Notes under the pieces: model-generated
The model's input: the letters and a program-made list of their open reading frames with translations, nothing else
Database searches by the model: none
Told to the model about the DNA's origin: nothing
Made by a program: the position numbers and the translations under genes
Assembly (NCBI GenBank): GCA_963169105.1
Contig: OY720640.1
Coordinates: 115,182,085 to 115,246,084 of the forward strand
Direction: 5' to 3'
Length of the DNA: 64,000 nucleotides
Origin: Ceriagrion tenellum
Taxonomy: Eukaryota > Arthropoda > Insecta > Odonata > Coenagrionidae
Shown here: piece by piece, positions 46,136-57,528 of the stretch
Numbering within the stretch: the first letter of the stretch is position 1
How the letters are laid out: every line of letters starts with the position of its first letter

Positions 46136-47279
46136 ATTATTTTGTACTGCTTATCAAACAATGGTCATTCCCTCGTGATTTCCATGGTTATTTATTTTTT
46201 TATTTATTGATAAAATTGAATCATACAATAATACAAGACCGAGAAAGCAGTACAGTGTGAGATAAAGCGGTGGGAAGAAGCCATGAGTGAATATGGTGGA
46301 AGAGATTCTTAAAATTAGGAATATTAGAATTTTTAATAGATGTATGTATAAATGTATAAATTAGATATAAATGAAGGAAGAATGCCAAACATTGGGTATC
46401 ATGGAGGATATTATCAAAAGAACGAGTTACCCATGCCTCACAACAGTAACAGCAGTGACTCATTTTTACTTTACGTCCCTCAAGCTTGAATGGCGTGATG
46501 TGTACGTTACTATTCATGTGAGATTGAAATGATCAGTATCATCCATATTGAAATGAATAATCTGTACTTATCTTCAATTATAATAATTGTAAGACGCATT
46601 TTACATTTTTCTGCACATTTTGGGACGATTGCATGGGTAAAATTTATTTATTGATTGTTGTTATAGTAACAGGGTGTTTTGTAAGGAAAAGTAACTTTTG
46701 GGAGGGAAGGCAGAGGAACGTAGGTTAAGGGTTTATGAGTTGGGAGAGGTTATAATACAACAAATAATAATCCTCGGGAAAGAGTCGTGAGGGATGCGGT
46801 AAGAGTATCTCATTACAACGGTTGATTAACTATCTAATAATTAAAATTTTTCCAAATCACCCCTCTTTTAACCTTTCAGGAGAATGGGTATAATTTCTGG
46901 GTTAAAATCACTTGCAGTATCATTTTCAAGCAGGTGATAGGTAAATTCATTCATAGAATCCATGTTCATTAAACTGTGGTGTTTTCCTTGATTCATGTCA
47001 TAATAATAGACAAGTTTTACACTTGTAAGAGATATTGCAAATATTACATTTAATTTTGTAAAAGTAAAATGAATAATATAGATACTATATAATTAAAAAT
47101 ATTTAGTATAAATAATATCAGCAAAGTTCAAAGGGTTCGTTTCAGTACGGATTCTAATGTTAATTTCTGCGAAGTGACGCCTGATGTCAAGTTTATTAAT
47201 AATATCAGTTCTTTCGTTTATTTGTGCTGCATTTGGCACGTAGGGTTGAAATAATTATGACTCTCAAATTATTAAAACT
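46136..47279. other. No recognisable gene
   Basis: AT-rich sequence. The 98-codon minus-strand frame 46221-46517 shows no domain. Confidence 0.4.
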
Positions 47280-47625
47280 TTCTTGGTCCATGTTCGGCAA
47301 GGAGTGATGTTTTTATTTTTGGGATAACCCGTGTCAAGATTTAAAAAAATCCAACGTTTCTTCTCCTTTTCCGGAGACATCATCGGGGCTGAATGACCTA
47401 ATTGCCTTTATTTTCCATCAATTAATTTCGTCACGGGGGTGTAAAAGGAGGAGGGGGTGTGTGTTGGTGGAGAGTCTTCTGGACGTCGCTCTTCTCTATA
47501 GAAATTACTGGAAGCCATGATTCACTCATTTTTTGTCCCTGGTCTCTCTATTGAAATTCTTGTTATGCTTTTTATTTCTAATGCCTCCCGGATGATTCTC
47601 GTCTTGAAATGCTTATTGTAATGAA
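47280..47625 (-). mobile_element. Penelope-like element 3' end: protein C-terminus and hammerhead-like motif
   Basis: On the minus strand from about 47615, HFKTRIIREALEIKSITRIS, IERPGTKNE and a stop (about 47528) resemble the end of Penelope-like element proteins after the GIY-YIG endonuclease, where an ARIVREAIEI-like helix is followed by a short tail. About 140 bases downstream comes AGCCCCGATGATG (47392-47380), then TCTCC, GGAAAA, GGAGA (a 5-bp stem II) and GAAACGTTGG (47360-47351). This is the hammerhead-type order. The following ATTTTTTTAAATCTTGACAC and CCCAAAAATAAAAACATC lead into flanking sequence. The RT domain is absent. Confidence 0.65.
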
Positions 47626-47699
47626 TGGAAAAAAAACCATCACTGCTTGCCGAATTATGACTATTTTACGCATTGCGCAAACAATCAACTTTCACTGAA

Positions 47700-48060
47700 A
47701 ATAAAACTCTCACTAAACTAATGCTCGAAACTTGAACCGATTGTAATTATCAACAGCACACATTTTAAGACGCCGTGATTCCACAAGCGAATCGTAGAAA
47801 GTCGGAGATGGCCCTCGAAAGACTTCTGAAGTATGGCGCGATCTTTGGAGACATGATTGATTTAATTTCTCTTCCAGGAGGGAGACGGAAAATAAAGGTA
47901 CGCGCGTCGTAAAAATATTCGCTTGGGCGGGCGTAATCGAGGGTAGAAAATGTTGCAGTCTTCGGCGGCCATGCACCGCGACAACATTTGAAAAGAACAG
48001 CATTCATATTTTTATCTTTATTTATGACCTGTCGCGCCAATATTTCTCCGTAGGCATTAT
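47700..48060. other. CpG-containing patch in AT-rich DNA
   Basis: Moderately GC-rich stretch (CGCGCGTCGTAAAAATATTC at about 47892, GGGCGGGCGTAATCGAGGG at about 47924, CTTCGGCGGCCATGCACCGCG at about 47960). Two overlapping minus-strand open frames (47713-48003 and 47765-48040) give no recognisable protein. It could be a regulatory or conserved non-coding element. Confidence 0.3.
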
Positions 48061-49199
48061 CAGAATTGAATTATTGATTTGACAATTAAATATTCCGCTC
48101 ACGATAGATTACTTAATTGGAAGAATTGAAAGTGAATAATTGATTATTTCATCCCATTCCTGAACTATTTACTAATAGATAGTTTTACATTCTCCTTATC
48201 TATTTTTTTTAGAAATATGTGTAACTATCCAATAATACTTCACAAACACCAATGAAATTAGTCAGATTCTTGCATTAGCAGTGTAAAACTATCTCATTCA
48301 TCAATATCGAGAACCTTCGTGTCCTTCCAGAGCTAAGTCATTACTCCACATCAAGACTCAAAGATTATCACCATTTTAACGCTTGCTCTTCTTCCGTCTC
48401 TCCTCCATAATAAATTCACTTCCCACTGATATCGATCCATTTTCTCCATCGCCAATAACTTCACCAACTTGACCTGAACGCCTCTTTCCTTAAATAAACA
48501 GCGAACCTAAACATAAACGATCTCCAGATCGTCAAATTAAGTTTCTTGTTTTTGTTGTATATATGTTAATATCCATTTGTGTTTGTTACAAGTTCACCTT
48601 AAATGAGCAGTTTTGCTGAATGTAAATTATTATCTTTAAATAGATTAAATAAGTTTTCAAGAAAAACTTTTGAATTAATATTACTATAATTCTGTACAAA
48701 TATTTTTATAATCTTATACAAATAACAATAGTAATAAAATTAGAATAATTATAGGTTTATTTCGTCATGATTTCTGTAAAATTTTTATAAAATCTAACAG
48801 CGACAAATGAAAAAAAATAAACGTGTCTTATTTATCAGTGATTTTTCTGTATGTCCAAAATGTATGAATTTTCATCATTTTCTATAACATTGAAAGCATA
48901 TTGAGTAAAGAATGTGAGTATTGTAGCCTGACATGTATTTTCCCGTATTCCGCTAAGCATATTCATGATACCATTAAATTTTCTAGGATAAAGTGTCACG
49001 GATAAAGTGAACGTGATAGTGGAAAATCACCCTCGGTCAAACATCCCTTTAGTATCCTTCAGGATATTATACGTATAGGCGTAAATATACCTACGTCTGA
49101 CCTTTCCAGCACTGTTTTTTGCTTTAATATAAGGATTTTTTTACATACGATAGTTGTAATGGGCCCACTTAATTCTCTTTATTTAGTCATCTGCGCACT
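48061..49199. other. No recognisable feature
   Basis: AT-rich sequence with few long open frames. Confidence 0.45.
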
Positions 49200-49710
49200 G
49201 TGATATTTCAAAGACCCGAGGTCAACATGAACAGGACACGAGCTACGAAATGCAGAGAGCGAATGTGTATCTCAAGTCCCACTCCCAGACACGTGTTTAG
49301 CTTTCAACGGACCTCCGGAGCGTGCCGTCGGCTTCATTAAGAACGAGTCAGTTTCCGTCCCGCCCTGTCTGTGTTTTTGCACGACGCGCAGTTAGCGTCG
49401 AGAGGCGGAGAAACGTCGGCCTTCCCTTTGTGAAGTCCTCACCGTTATAATAAATTCAAAAGGCACGTCGGGCAGCCCGCGATAGCCGAAAAAAAGGAGG
49501 AGAAATCCAGGTGGGCGAATGCGTACGAGAGGAAAGGGAAGGATGACGGGGAAAGTGGGATCCCTGTGGTACCCATGTGGTACGGAGAGAAAGCATGTAA
49601 TAGGGTAGAGAAGGGGGAGGAGTGTTTCCCTCTCAGATGAAAGAACGGAGGCGATGTGAGAATTCAATTGCGGGCAAGGAAAGAAAAAATTTATTGGCCT
49701 CGACGTGAGA
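49200..49710. other. GC-rich island, possible host promoter or exon
   Basis: CpG-rich part (GGACCTCCGGAGCGTGCCGT at about 49310, GACGCGCAGTTAGCGTCGAG at about 49383, CACGTCGGGCAGCCCGCGAT at about 49465) followed by a purine-rich part (GAGGAAAGGGAAGGATGACG at about 49529). The 91-codon minus-strand open frame here has no recognisable domain. The composition resembles a promoter-associated region, but no TATA, initiator or splice signal is decisive. Confidence 0.35.
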
Positions 49711-52260
49711 CTAAGGGATTATCTTCGAGGTGACTTCCGCGTCAAATCAAGTTGGATTTATTTCGCCACAAGAGCAGACAGAGGGAACGGCAGTCATATA
49801 TTTTATACAAGATTATTTATGAGTCATAAGAACCCCTAACACGCAGAACGATTATTAGTTTAAATTGAACTCCATATCGATAATAGTTGAATTTAATTTT
49901 TCATTATACAGTATATATTGTTATTTATCTGTTTGACTGTGTAAACTATTAGCTTTTTCATTAGTAAAAATTCTTTGTAAAATAATTCCATTTATTCAAT
50001 TGTTTGTAGTATTCCATGATAATATTGATAGTACTTTAAATGTTATAATACTGATTGTTTTATTTATTAGATAGTTCATTTTCTTTTATTTCTGTTTCTT
50101 TTTTGTTTGTTTCCTTCTATTTAGTTGTTTGTTTTAATATGATATAGTGATAAGTAATTTAAATGATGATATCCATTTAAGAGTTCTAACTTTGTATTTT
50201 ATTCTTATGAAGCAGTACTTTAGAACAATTAATTTTGTTCAATTCAATTCTTAAATCAATTATTAAGATTTAACTTCCAACATATGGAGGTATATATTAC
50301 ATCAATTTGTTCAAATGCGAAAATTACGACAATTCCGAGTCGTCTGCAATGAAAAATGGGATACTCTAAACCAGCGTATCACTGCTGCCCATTTGCATAT
50401 AAGATAATCATTTACTCAACAACATTCCACCTTTCTGTATTTTCCTGGGAGCGTCCGAAGTTCACGAATTTGGACACCACAAATATGCGCTTTTAAGAAT
50501 AAGAATCTTTATTATAAATCCTTTCGTTTTGGCGTACGTCTCGGTACTATGCGCCCTGTATTTTTCTTATTTAATTTTGCAAATGAAAAAATACTGAAAG
50601 CGAATAAAATCATATCATTACATGTATTTCCTCATATTACTGTCGATTCCTCATTTTATCTTGACTGCTCTTCGGTCAACGCCTTGCGTCAGGGGAACGC
50701 TCGAAGTTCTGATCCGAACTAGGAGGAGTGATGCATAACTGGTGTGGAATCACTCTGTGCCACTCACCCTAATGGTGGCTTGCACGGTATTTCCTATATT
50801 TATATATGGGTTTGAGGAAAGATAAACTCAACGACAGACAGACAGGAAGAGACTGTTTTTTATGTTAGTAAAATATTCGTTTAAAGAAACCTAAATTGCT
50901 CAATTTCTCTAAACTCTTTCCATTAAAATTTGAAATCTTTCTGCTGAAAGATCAAACTTAGTATTCAGTTCAATAAAGTCCAACTTTTTCAATAAAATTA
51001 TAATCAATTTATAACGGATAAGACATTTTTCTCGGCAGAATGCGTACACAGTGTGTACTGATTTACATGATATTTGTTGGTTGAGTAAGTTTAATAATCC
51101 TGCAACTATGACGAAAATACTTGTACCATTTATCCAAATGATGTGGATTATTTAATCTCACTCAGAGGAGGCATTTTACCAAAATAATTGTCTGCTGCGT
51201 ATAAAAATGTTTTTTAATTTCAGTTTATTGAAAGGGTTGACAAAATTTTTATAAAACGCATGATTTATCAATTGTCTTTCTTTTTTCCGAGTAGAATTAA
51301 CAATTACCTCTTGGACATGGAAATTTCTAAAGTTGCAAATAAAAACTAAATCATATTGATAACATATAACCTGATAAATTAATTTATTTCGATGTTAATT
51401 GGCAGGAGTTAGTATCAGTTGTTAATACGAGGAACTATTTGCCTATTTAGAAAAGTCCCCAGTGGCAGTCATTTATTGGCAGAACGGATCGCGGTCGGAA
51501 ATGTATGTACGCTTTTCTATCGTTATAGTTTATGAGCTCTCAATTCAATTTTCATCCCTCCGGAAAAAAGTTGCTGCTGTAGATTGTAATAGTACTTTAC
51601 TTGACTTATCTTTTACAATCAAAATGATTTATTGGAGTAATTTCATCGTTAGTATCCTAAAATCTAATTTTCCTCTGTTGGCATACCTACGCTGATTCTA
51701 TAACGGCAGTTTCCGCCAGTGTACTGGACGCTTTTCGAAAGCGATACACGTAAGCCACATAACAGATGCGAACGCATAAAGAAATCGTATTATACACGCA
51801 TTTGGAACAGAAATCTCTTCCTGTCATGCAATTGCGAGGAGGCACGTCTGTGCCGTTAGTGGGGCATACAGTAGGAAGTGAAAATTTTGTGTGGTTTTGA
51901 GAGACAATCGCCTTTTATTATGGCGACGCACGAACAGTTTCGTCACTGCTGCTTTATGAAAAAAGAATACTAGACCGAGTTCGTTCAACCGCGACGTGAA
52001 AAAAATAAATAACGAAAGAAGAAGAGCGTCAATTCAAAACTGGAGTCGTAAAGCTTTATATCACATTACGGGTAGTTGTTAGTTTGGAGTTTAGTCACCT
52101 TCCAAAGGCTGTTATCACGTCAAAAGCCGTGATCATCCGTGGAATCCAAGAAGGATCGACGGCTCTCCCTCCCACTTCATATGGAACGTGGGATATAGAA
52201 GGGCGCATTAAAGCTAGCCATATGTTTATTCTTTTTTCTGGATCGTGAGTTTGATTAGAC
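49711..52260. other. No recognisable gene
   Basis: About 2.5 kb of AT-rich sequence. No open frame of interest and no repeat recognised. Confidence 0.45.
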
Positions 52261-52550
52261 CGGGGATTTCCAACCAGGGATGTGTGATAATACTCCAGAG
52301 AGGGTGAGATGGCGCTCCAAGTTTTTGTTTATTTAAAGGGTACTATTTGCGGGGTTTATACAATTCTCAATTCATTGTGATATTTTTCTTTTCAGTATGT
52401 TTCATTTTTAATGTATTGTTCAAGATTTACCATTAAACCTTTTGATCACCTGAACATTTATTATTAAATAAATTATTGCTTTAAGGGTTTTGACAACATA
52501 TAAAATTGTATTTTCTGTTGTGTTGGGCATAAAAAAGTTGGAAACCACTG
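52261..52550 (+). mobile_element. hAT-like non-autonomous element, 290 bases
   Basis: The left end is CGGGGATTTCCAACC (52261). The right end, GTTGGAAACCACTG (52537-52550), reads CAGTGGTTTCCAAC when reversed, and 11 of 14 positions agree with the left end. This is the terminal repeat type of hAT transposons (CAGNGGTTNCCAACC). The 8 bases flanking it, GATTAGAC (52253-52260) and TATGAGAC (52551-52558), agree at 6 of 8 positions, as expected for an old 8-base target duplication. There is no coding sequence, so it is a MITE-like derivative. Confidence 0.65.
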
Positions 52551-52764
52551 TATGAGACGGTTCACTTGAATGAGAGAACGATGAAAACGATGGCACATTT
52601 TTGCCTTCTCCACATTAGCAGTCGTTCGCGATATTAGAGCTACATTTATGCCGTTTCGCAGGAAAATTATATAAATGCAATTGTATTTGAAATATTGTGG
52701 CTTTTAGTAATACCTGTCTCATATAAACAGCAAAATTATATCCTTACACACAGTATTTTTCGTA

Positions 52765-53430
52765 ATTTGAACTTGATTTCAGATGTTTCTTTTCCTCGCC
52801 CACCATCTCAAGCACTTCTTCGTTCGTCTTCCATTCCGTTCACCGCACCTTCTCCATCTTTCTCCACACCCACATCTCATACGCCTGCAGCCTATTCTCG
52901 CCCTCCTTACTATGAGTTCACGTTTCTGCCCCATGCAATGCTACGCTCTATATCAAGCTCTTCACCAACCTCTTCTTCGCGTCCTTACACAAGGCCCCCG
53001 TCATCAGCTCCATTCTATTACCAAACGCCTCCTTAGCTAACGCTGATCTCCTCTATATATGATTGCTATCATGCCCGTTTTCTTCTAGCAAACTGCCTAA
53101 GTAATTACAATGTTCCACTTAATCGAGCTTATACCTTTCAACTTTAAAGGCCAGCCTCGGTTTCATTTTCCTCTCATCCATTTCTCATTACTTTTGTGTT
53201 TTATGGTTTGTCTTCATTCTGAATATCTCGCACTGCATTTTTAAAAAAGCTAATAAATCTTGCAGTCCCTTCTAAGATCCACTTATCAACGCCTGATCGT
53301 CCGAGAATCCAACCGACTTTATCAAGTGCCCTGCTACTTTCATTTTCACCGCACCATTCTAAATGATAAGAAGCCGAGGCGACAACGGGCACTCTTACCT
53401 TACTCGGCGACCTATAGTTGCCCACCCGGA
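52765..53430 (-). mobile_element. LINE-B fragment: end of RT domain to C-terminal region, minus strand
   Basis: Read on the minus strand: FSDDQALISGS (motif C with DD, about 53313-53281), a stop, KGLQDLL; DIQNEDKPQNTKVMRNG (about 53236). After a frameshift comes MKPRLAFKVERYKLD, a stop, VEHCNYLGSLLEENG, then ALAKEAFGNRMELMTGALCK, DAKKRLVKSLI, a stop, SVALHGAET, a stop, THSKEGENRLQAYEMWVWRK, MEKVR, a stop, TEWKTNEEVLEMVGEEKKHL. This is the usual order after the RT palm in LINE ORF2: thumb, YLGS, AKEAF, SVALYGAET-like, WRxM. Several stops replace tryptophan or similar codons. The homologous downstream part is the piece at 11625. Confidence 0.9.
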
Positions 53431-54399
53431 TTCACCGTCAGCCGTATACCCCATATAAGTTTGGGATTATTCTCCTTTCTCGCCAATCTATCCCTATGTT
53501 AATAGTAATTTTTCGTAGATGTGTTAGTTTTGAGCCGTAGGGTGGACGACTTTTTGGAATTTCATATACAAAGTTGTAGGTGACCGAGATCTAGCAATAA
53601 CACCTGATTTATGCTTAGAGAATTATATGTAGAGCATTTTTAGCCGTAATAACGAGTAAATTCGACTTATAACAAACTACATATGTAAAAAAGGCAATCA
53701 GTGGTATGAATACTTTGTTTAAACTTTCGTTTTTCTTTGAAAAGAGAAAGTGCTATATCTTCGAATTTTAATGAGAAATTCGCGTTTCTCTTCGAGAGCA
53801 GTTGCTGATATACATTCAAGTCCCTGCTCCAAAAATTGAAGAAACTACCGTCTAGCGCAAGCGTCAGAGCTGCATGTAGACCAATAGAGATCACCTCTTT
53901 ACTAATATGTGCTTGAAGGGCACTTATTGTTCAAACCGCGTATAAACAGTTATCTTTTTACACCCGTTCTAAGCTTTTGTTCTTTGAACTAAAAGTAAAC
54001 CCGTTATTGTGTAAGTTGTTATATAAACACTATTTTATAGCCCGTAATTGTCGTTACGCGGGGTAAGAAGTTTGGAAAAGTGGAGAACGAACGACGACGC
54101 GTTCTGATGTTTAAATGAAGGTGTCGCCTAAAAGCTATTAGGAAAAGAATGTTTGTAGTACAGCTCAAAAATGCTTGCTGAATCATGATGACGAAAGATA
54201 TAAATGGGGCAACTGTTTCAATTAGGCAACTTGTAATCAGGTTATTCAAAAGCGAAGAAGTAATGAAAAGGGAAAAGAAAGCGAACCTTTATCTGAGAGC
54301 AAAGTAGAAACGCGGGCTTAACCGCCATCGAAGGTGGCAGCATAAGGTAGTGTATATGCAATAGTAATTGTCTCATAATTTACTTTCGTTGGACTGGAA
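53431..54399. other. No recognisable gene
   Basis: AT-rich sequence with short open frames lacking any motif. Confidence 0.4.
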
Positions 54400-54790
54400 T
54401 TTATCAGTAGTTAAATTAAAATATCTATTTAAGTCTTTAACTCAACTCGTGTTTTTCATACGGTACGTATAATACTCCTTCATAACGGAAGGTTTTTTGT
54501 GATCCTGAAAAAATTGCTCCAGTGTTTTTGTATCATTTTTAAAAATAGTTAAGGAATCAAACAGACTACACGTTGTCAACTTTTTGACGAGATCTAAGGG
54601 TAAAACATTCCTGGTTTATTAAACTAAAGTCTCTATGGGGGGCCAACTTGTACCATTTCCCATATAAAATGAATGGTATTTTTTTTGGAAATATTCTGGA
54701 AAGGAGTGAGGTAAGGGGCTTACATTTCGATCTCTTTGGCAAGGTGAAATATATTTTTTTTAATTGAAACCAAATGAGATTCAAAAGTCG
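54400..54790 (+). repeat. Old dispersed repeat, copy 2 (related to 26400-26790)
   Basis: Contains TTAAATTAAAATATCTATTT, AAGTCTTTAACTCAACTC, GAAGGTTTTTTGTGATCCTG, TTTTTAAAAATAGTTAAGGA, ACCATTTCCCATATAAAATG and GGAGTGAGGTAAGGGG. The same blocks occur in the same order in 26400-26790. The copies are diverged but colinear over nearly 390 bases. Confidence 0.6.
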
Positions 54791-54840
54791 AGCGCTTCTC
54801 TTGGTGGAAGGGTGACGTAGTAGTTAATCAAACTTTGTGA

Positions 54841-54975
54841 CCTCCTCAGTTTTATTATTATTATTAGTACAACCGGTTTCCTGATTTCCTGATGTCCTGA
54901 TGACCGATGTGCCTGTTGATGGCGTAACTGCCAAAACCTGTGGAACTCATAATATTAAAACTGTGGAAGTCACAA
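54841..54975. mobile_element. Head-to-head pair of Penelope-like hammerhead-type ends
   Basis: The minus-strand half reads GGAAACCGGTTGTACTAATA, ATAATAATAAAACTGAGGAGG (54881 to 54841). The plus-strand half reads CCTGTTGATGGCGTAACTGC, CAAAACCTGTGGAACTCATA, ATATTAAAACTGTGGAAG (54912-54969). The halves are diverged inverted copies: (G/A)AAACC.GT.G.ACT.ATAAT..TAAAACTG.GGA. The plus copy has a CTGTTGA box and a GGC/GCC stem before AAAAC, the hammerhead-like order. The geometry is the same as at 18361-19580 with much shorter arms. Confidence 0.55.
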
Positions 54976-55670
54976 AGTTTAATTTACTACAATGAGACCA
55001 AATTCACTGATTTCCATTTGAAATGATATTTCGATCAAAATACCTCAAAGTTAGTATGTGTGCGCTGAAAATTTTTAAAAATATAAATTCCATTTTATTT
55101 GCATTACATCAATTTTACAATGCGTTTGTGGATGGTTTTCAGAGTAATTGAACATAATAACGCTAAATTTAAAAATTCTTAAATATATACGATAAAGTGA
55201 AATAATATAAATAAATTAATCCAAATTTACAATAGGCATAGTCCTGATAATCCTATGGCTTGTCAGCATGTGCTGTTTTTAATTAATAAATAAATTAACA
55301 ACATTGATCAGTCGGAAAGCATAAAAAATGTTAAAAACCTGAAATGTAATAGTAACACATAAGTATACACAAAGACGCAATTTAAGTGTTAAATAAAATA
55401 GCATAAGTACAAAAGTTTTTTTTTATTAAACAAATGTAAACCAAAGTACTAATCATTTTTTTTTAATTAAAAATATCGAAGAAAAACCTAAAATGTAATT
55501 GAAACACAAATATTCACCAAACACAATTAAAAATTTACTATTAAATCATAACTGCCTTAGTATATGTACAATTTTTTATGATAAACAGAGTCACAAAATT
55601 TATTAGTTAGAAGGCTTATTTTATAATTGTAAATTAAACAGATTTAACAGAAAACCATACTAAGTCAACT
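54976..55670. other. No recognisable feature
   Basis: Very AT-rich sequence, no coding similarity. Confidence 0.45.
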
Positions 55671-55958
55671 GCATTACTGTTTATGCAATAACCATTGTTT
55701 CGCCTCTTTCTGTAATGATGACATTTTCTCTGTTTCTCGAATTGACTGTGGAAAGTTGTTGAATATCTTTGGAACAACGTTCATTAATAAGCTCTTACCG
55801 TGGTTGTTGTAGTATTCTGGAACAAAATATTTTTCGATACAGCGGAGTCGAATATCATGATTTACATTTCTTTGTATTTTGAACTTGTTTTGAAAGAAAT
55901 TGTCACATATTATGATGTACTGAAAAAGTTCAGTTATGGGTAATAAACCTAGTTTAAT
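55671..55958 (-). mobile_element. LINE ORF2 C-terminal fragment with an uninterrupted frame
   Basis: On the minus strand a stop-free frame of about 92 codons reads KLGLLPITELFQYIIICDNF, FQNKFKIQRNVNHDIRLRCI, EKYFVPEYYNNHGKSLLMNV, VPKIFNNFPQSIRETEKMSS and LQKEAKQWLLHKQ, then TAA. The pattern (LPI..L..Y, R.....DIR, a short block, then a VPK.FN.FP..I.....  helix and KKWLL-like end) is that of the C-terminal end of many LINE ORF2 proteins. Two stop codons lie just upstream, so the frame is truncated there. The complete absence of stops distinguishes it from other LINE pieces in the window. A domesticated or host origin cannot be excluded. Confidence 0.65.
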
Positions 55959-56404
55959 ATATATTTATTATACATTGGATTCAGTTACATCCAGACAGGA
56001 TATTATTTTACTTTGAGTTTTAATTACCTCATACAAAAAACTTCGGTACGTCGTGTAATAGAGTGCGAGGATGAAGAATTGTTAAAAATACTAGAATGAA
56101 TGGCACTAACACACTCTTATTCTGTAGCTTCTACGAGTTCAATTAAAATTGTATGGCCTGAGAATTCGTGTCACGATAAAAATTGCATAATATAATCGCC
56201 AATACTTTGATGGTGGTGGCCGCCGTTAGAATTTCACAAGTAATCTCATGAAGAAGCAACAGATTGCATAACTAAAGCAAGATCCTTTCAAAAAATATTC
56301 ATTTGCATTCCCATGCATTAATCCGATGATTCAAGGGATTCAAGTCGCGTGTAGCGGAAGCTTTGCTCACTCCACTGACCCGGTGACCCTTTTTCTACCA
56401 AATC
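55959..56404. other. No recognisable feature
   Basis: AT-rich sequence between a LINE fragment and a tRNA-like stretch. Confidence 0.4.
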
Positions 56405-56480
56405 GGAAAACAAATTGACTTCACTTGAATTCGAACCGTGGAAACGTGTGAATGGAGTCGCTTACTCTGCTAATCTAAAT
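56405..56480 (-). mobile_element. Candidate tRNA-derived SINE head, minus strand
   Basis: On the minus strand, AGATTAGCAGAGTAAGCGAC (56474 downward) resembles an A box and CCACGGTTCGAATTCAAG (about 56440-56423) a B box with one mismatch to GGTTCGANTCC. The spacing is tRNA-like, but the arms do not pair well and no end or target duplication was found. Confidence 0.35.
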
Positions 56481-56604
56481 ATTGTGAACTCCCTCACGGT
56501 ACACATCCATTTCTAGTGCATGCGTAACAATTTCACAGTGGAAGTCATTAACTGTCTACTTCCGTATTTGCCCATCTCGGATTTAGGTGATTAAACGGAG
56601 AGAG

Positions 56605-56860
56605 GGCATAAATTGTCACTTTATTCATGACATGGATACTGTTAGAAAATATTTTCTCATAAGTGTCACTTTATTCATATCACGGATATTTAGAGAAAAT
56701 TTTTTCCTCATAAATGTCACTTAAGTCATATCTTGGATATTTATAGAAAACATTTTCTTATTAATGTCACTTTATTCATGCCATGGGTGCTTATAATAAA
56801 ATTCTCATTAATGTCTATTATTGATTTAATGGAAACTTGTATAAAAATATTTCCCCTTAA
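56605..56860 (+). repeat. 50-base tandem repeat, about 5 diverged copies
   Basis: ATGTCACTTTATTCATATCATGGATA-like units recur with GTCAC or GTCTA starting at 56615, 56665, 56716, 56766 and 56813 (period 47-51). The array ends in AAAATATTTCCCCTTAACAC. The same unit and the same end occur at 58440-58555. Confidence 0.9.
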
Positions 56861-57276
56861 CACATTCGCTGCGTGCGCCGCCGATGATGATTCGTTTACA
56901 TTACTAGGGTTATAATGATAGTTAAAACGGCGGCTTAATCAAATTGCATTTACGCGGCATTATTAAACCCTTGTTAACATGCTGGTGGCCTCTGGTGGAG
57001 GGTTCAGAGGGTGATGTAGCCCACAGGCCAACAAGCATCGCCAATCGCTTTTCATTTTTTCCAGGGCTGTGAACTAAATTCACGAGTCTTGTACGGGCGA
57101 GAGATAAAGATTGAATATGCAAATATTTCGCACAGTTAGCTTTCTCATTTATTGATATATAACTGTATATTTATCATTTATGTCTGAACATTACTTTATG
57201 CACCGAGAGATAAAAGTTGAGAGAGTTAGTTTCCTTATTAGAACGGCATGTCACTGTGCCATACTTTATCATTAAG
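56861..57276. other. No recognisable feature
   Basis: Mixed sequence without repeat or coding similarity. TGCGTGCGCCGCCGATGATG near 56872 is CpG-rich but isolated. Confidence 0.4.
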
Positions 57277-57280
57277 ATAT

Positions 57281-57528
57281 GAGGACCCCAGAAGTCAAGG
57301 GGTCTAAGGGACATTTTTGAAAAAAATAAATTAGGTACACGAATGGGATGTGAGAATATTAATCTTTTAGGTGGTTAAGGGATCCAAGTGATTTTCTTGA
57401 TAGGTGCTGCTATCTAGGGTAATGCCTCTTAACTACTTAGTGGGTTGTACCAAACATTTTCAACTTTGACTTAAGTTTTCTCTAAACAATGGTTTTGTAA
57501 CTTAGACCCCTTGACTTCTGGGGTCCTC
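57281..57528. mobile_element. Short inverted-repeat transposable element (MITE), 248 bases
   Basis: GAGGACCCCAGAAGTCAAGG, GGTCTAAG (57281-57308) is exactly repeated in reverse complement at 57501-57528, giving perfect 28-base terminal repeats. ATAT flanks both ends (57277-57280 and 57529-57532) and may be the target duplication, or TA if the terminal repeat is read longer. Each terminal repeat holds an internal palindrome GACCCC..GGGGTC. There is no open frame inside. The superfamily is not identified. Confidence 0.88.

Noticed and set aside
47700..48060. Homeobox-regulated enhancer suggested by ATTA-rich words next to a CpG patch
   Set aside because: Such words are expected in AT-rich DNA; without conservation data there is no support.
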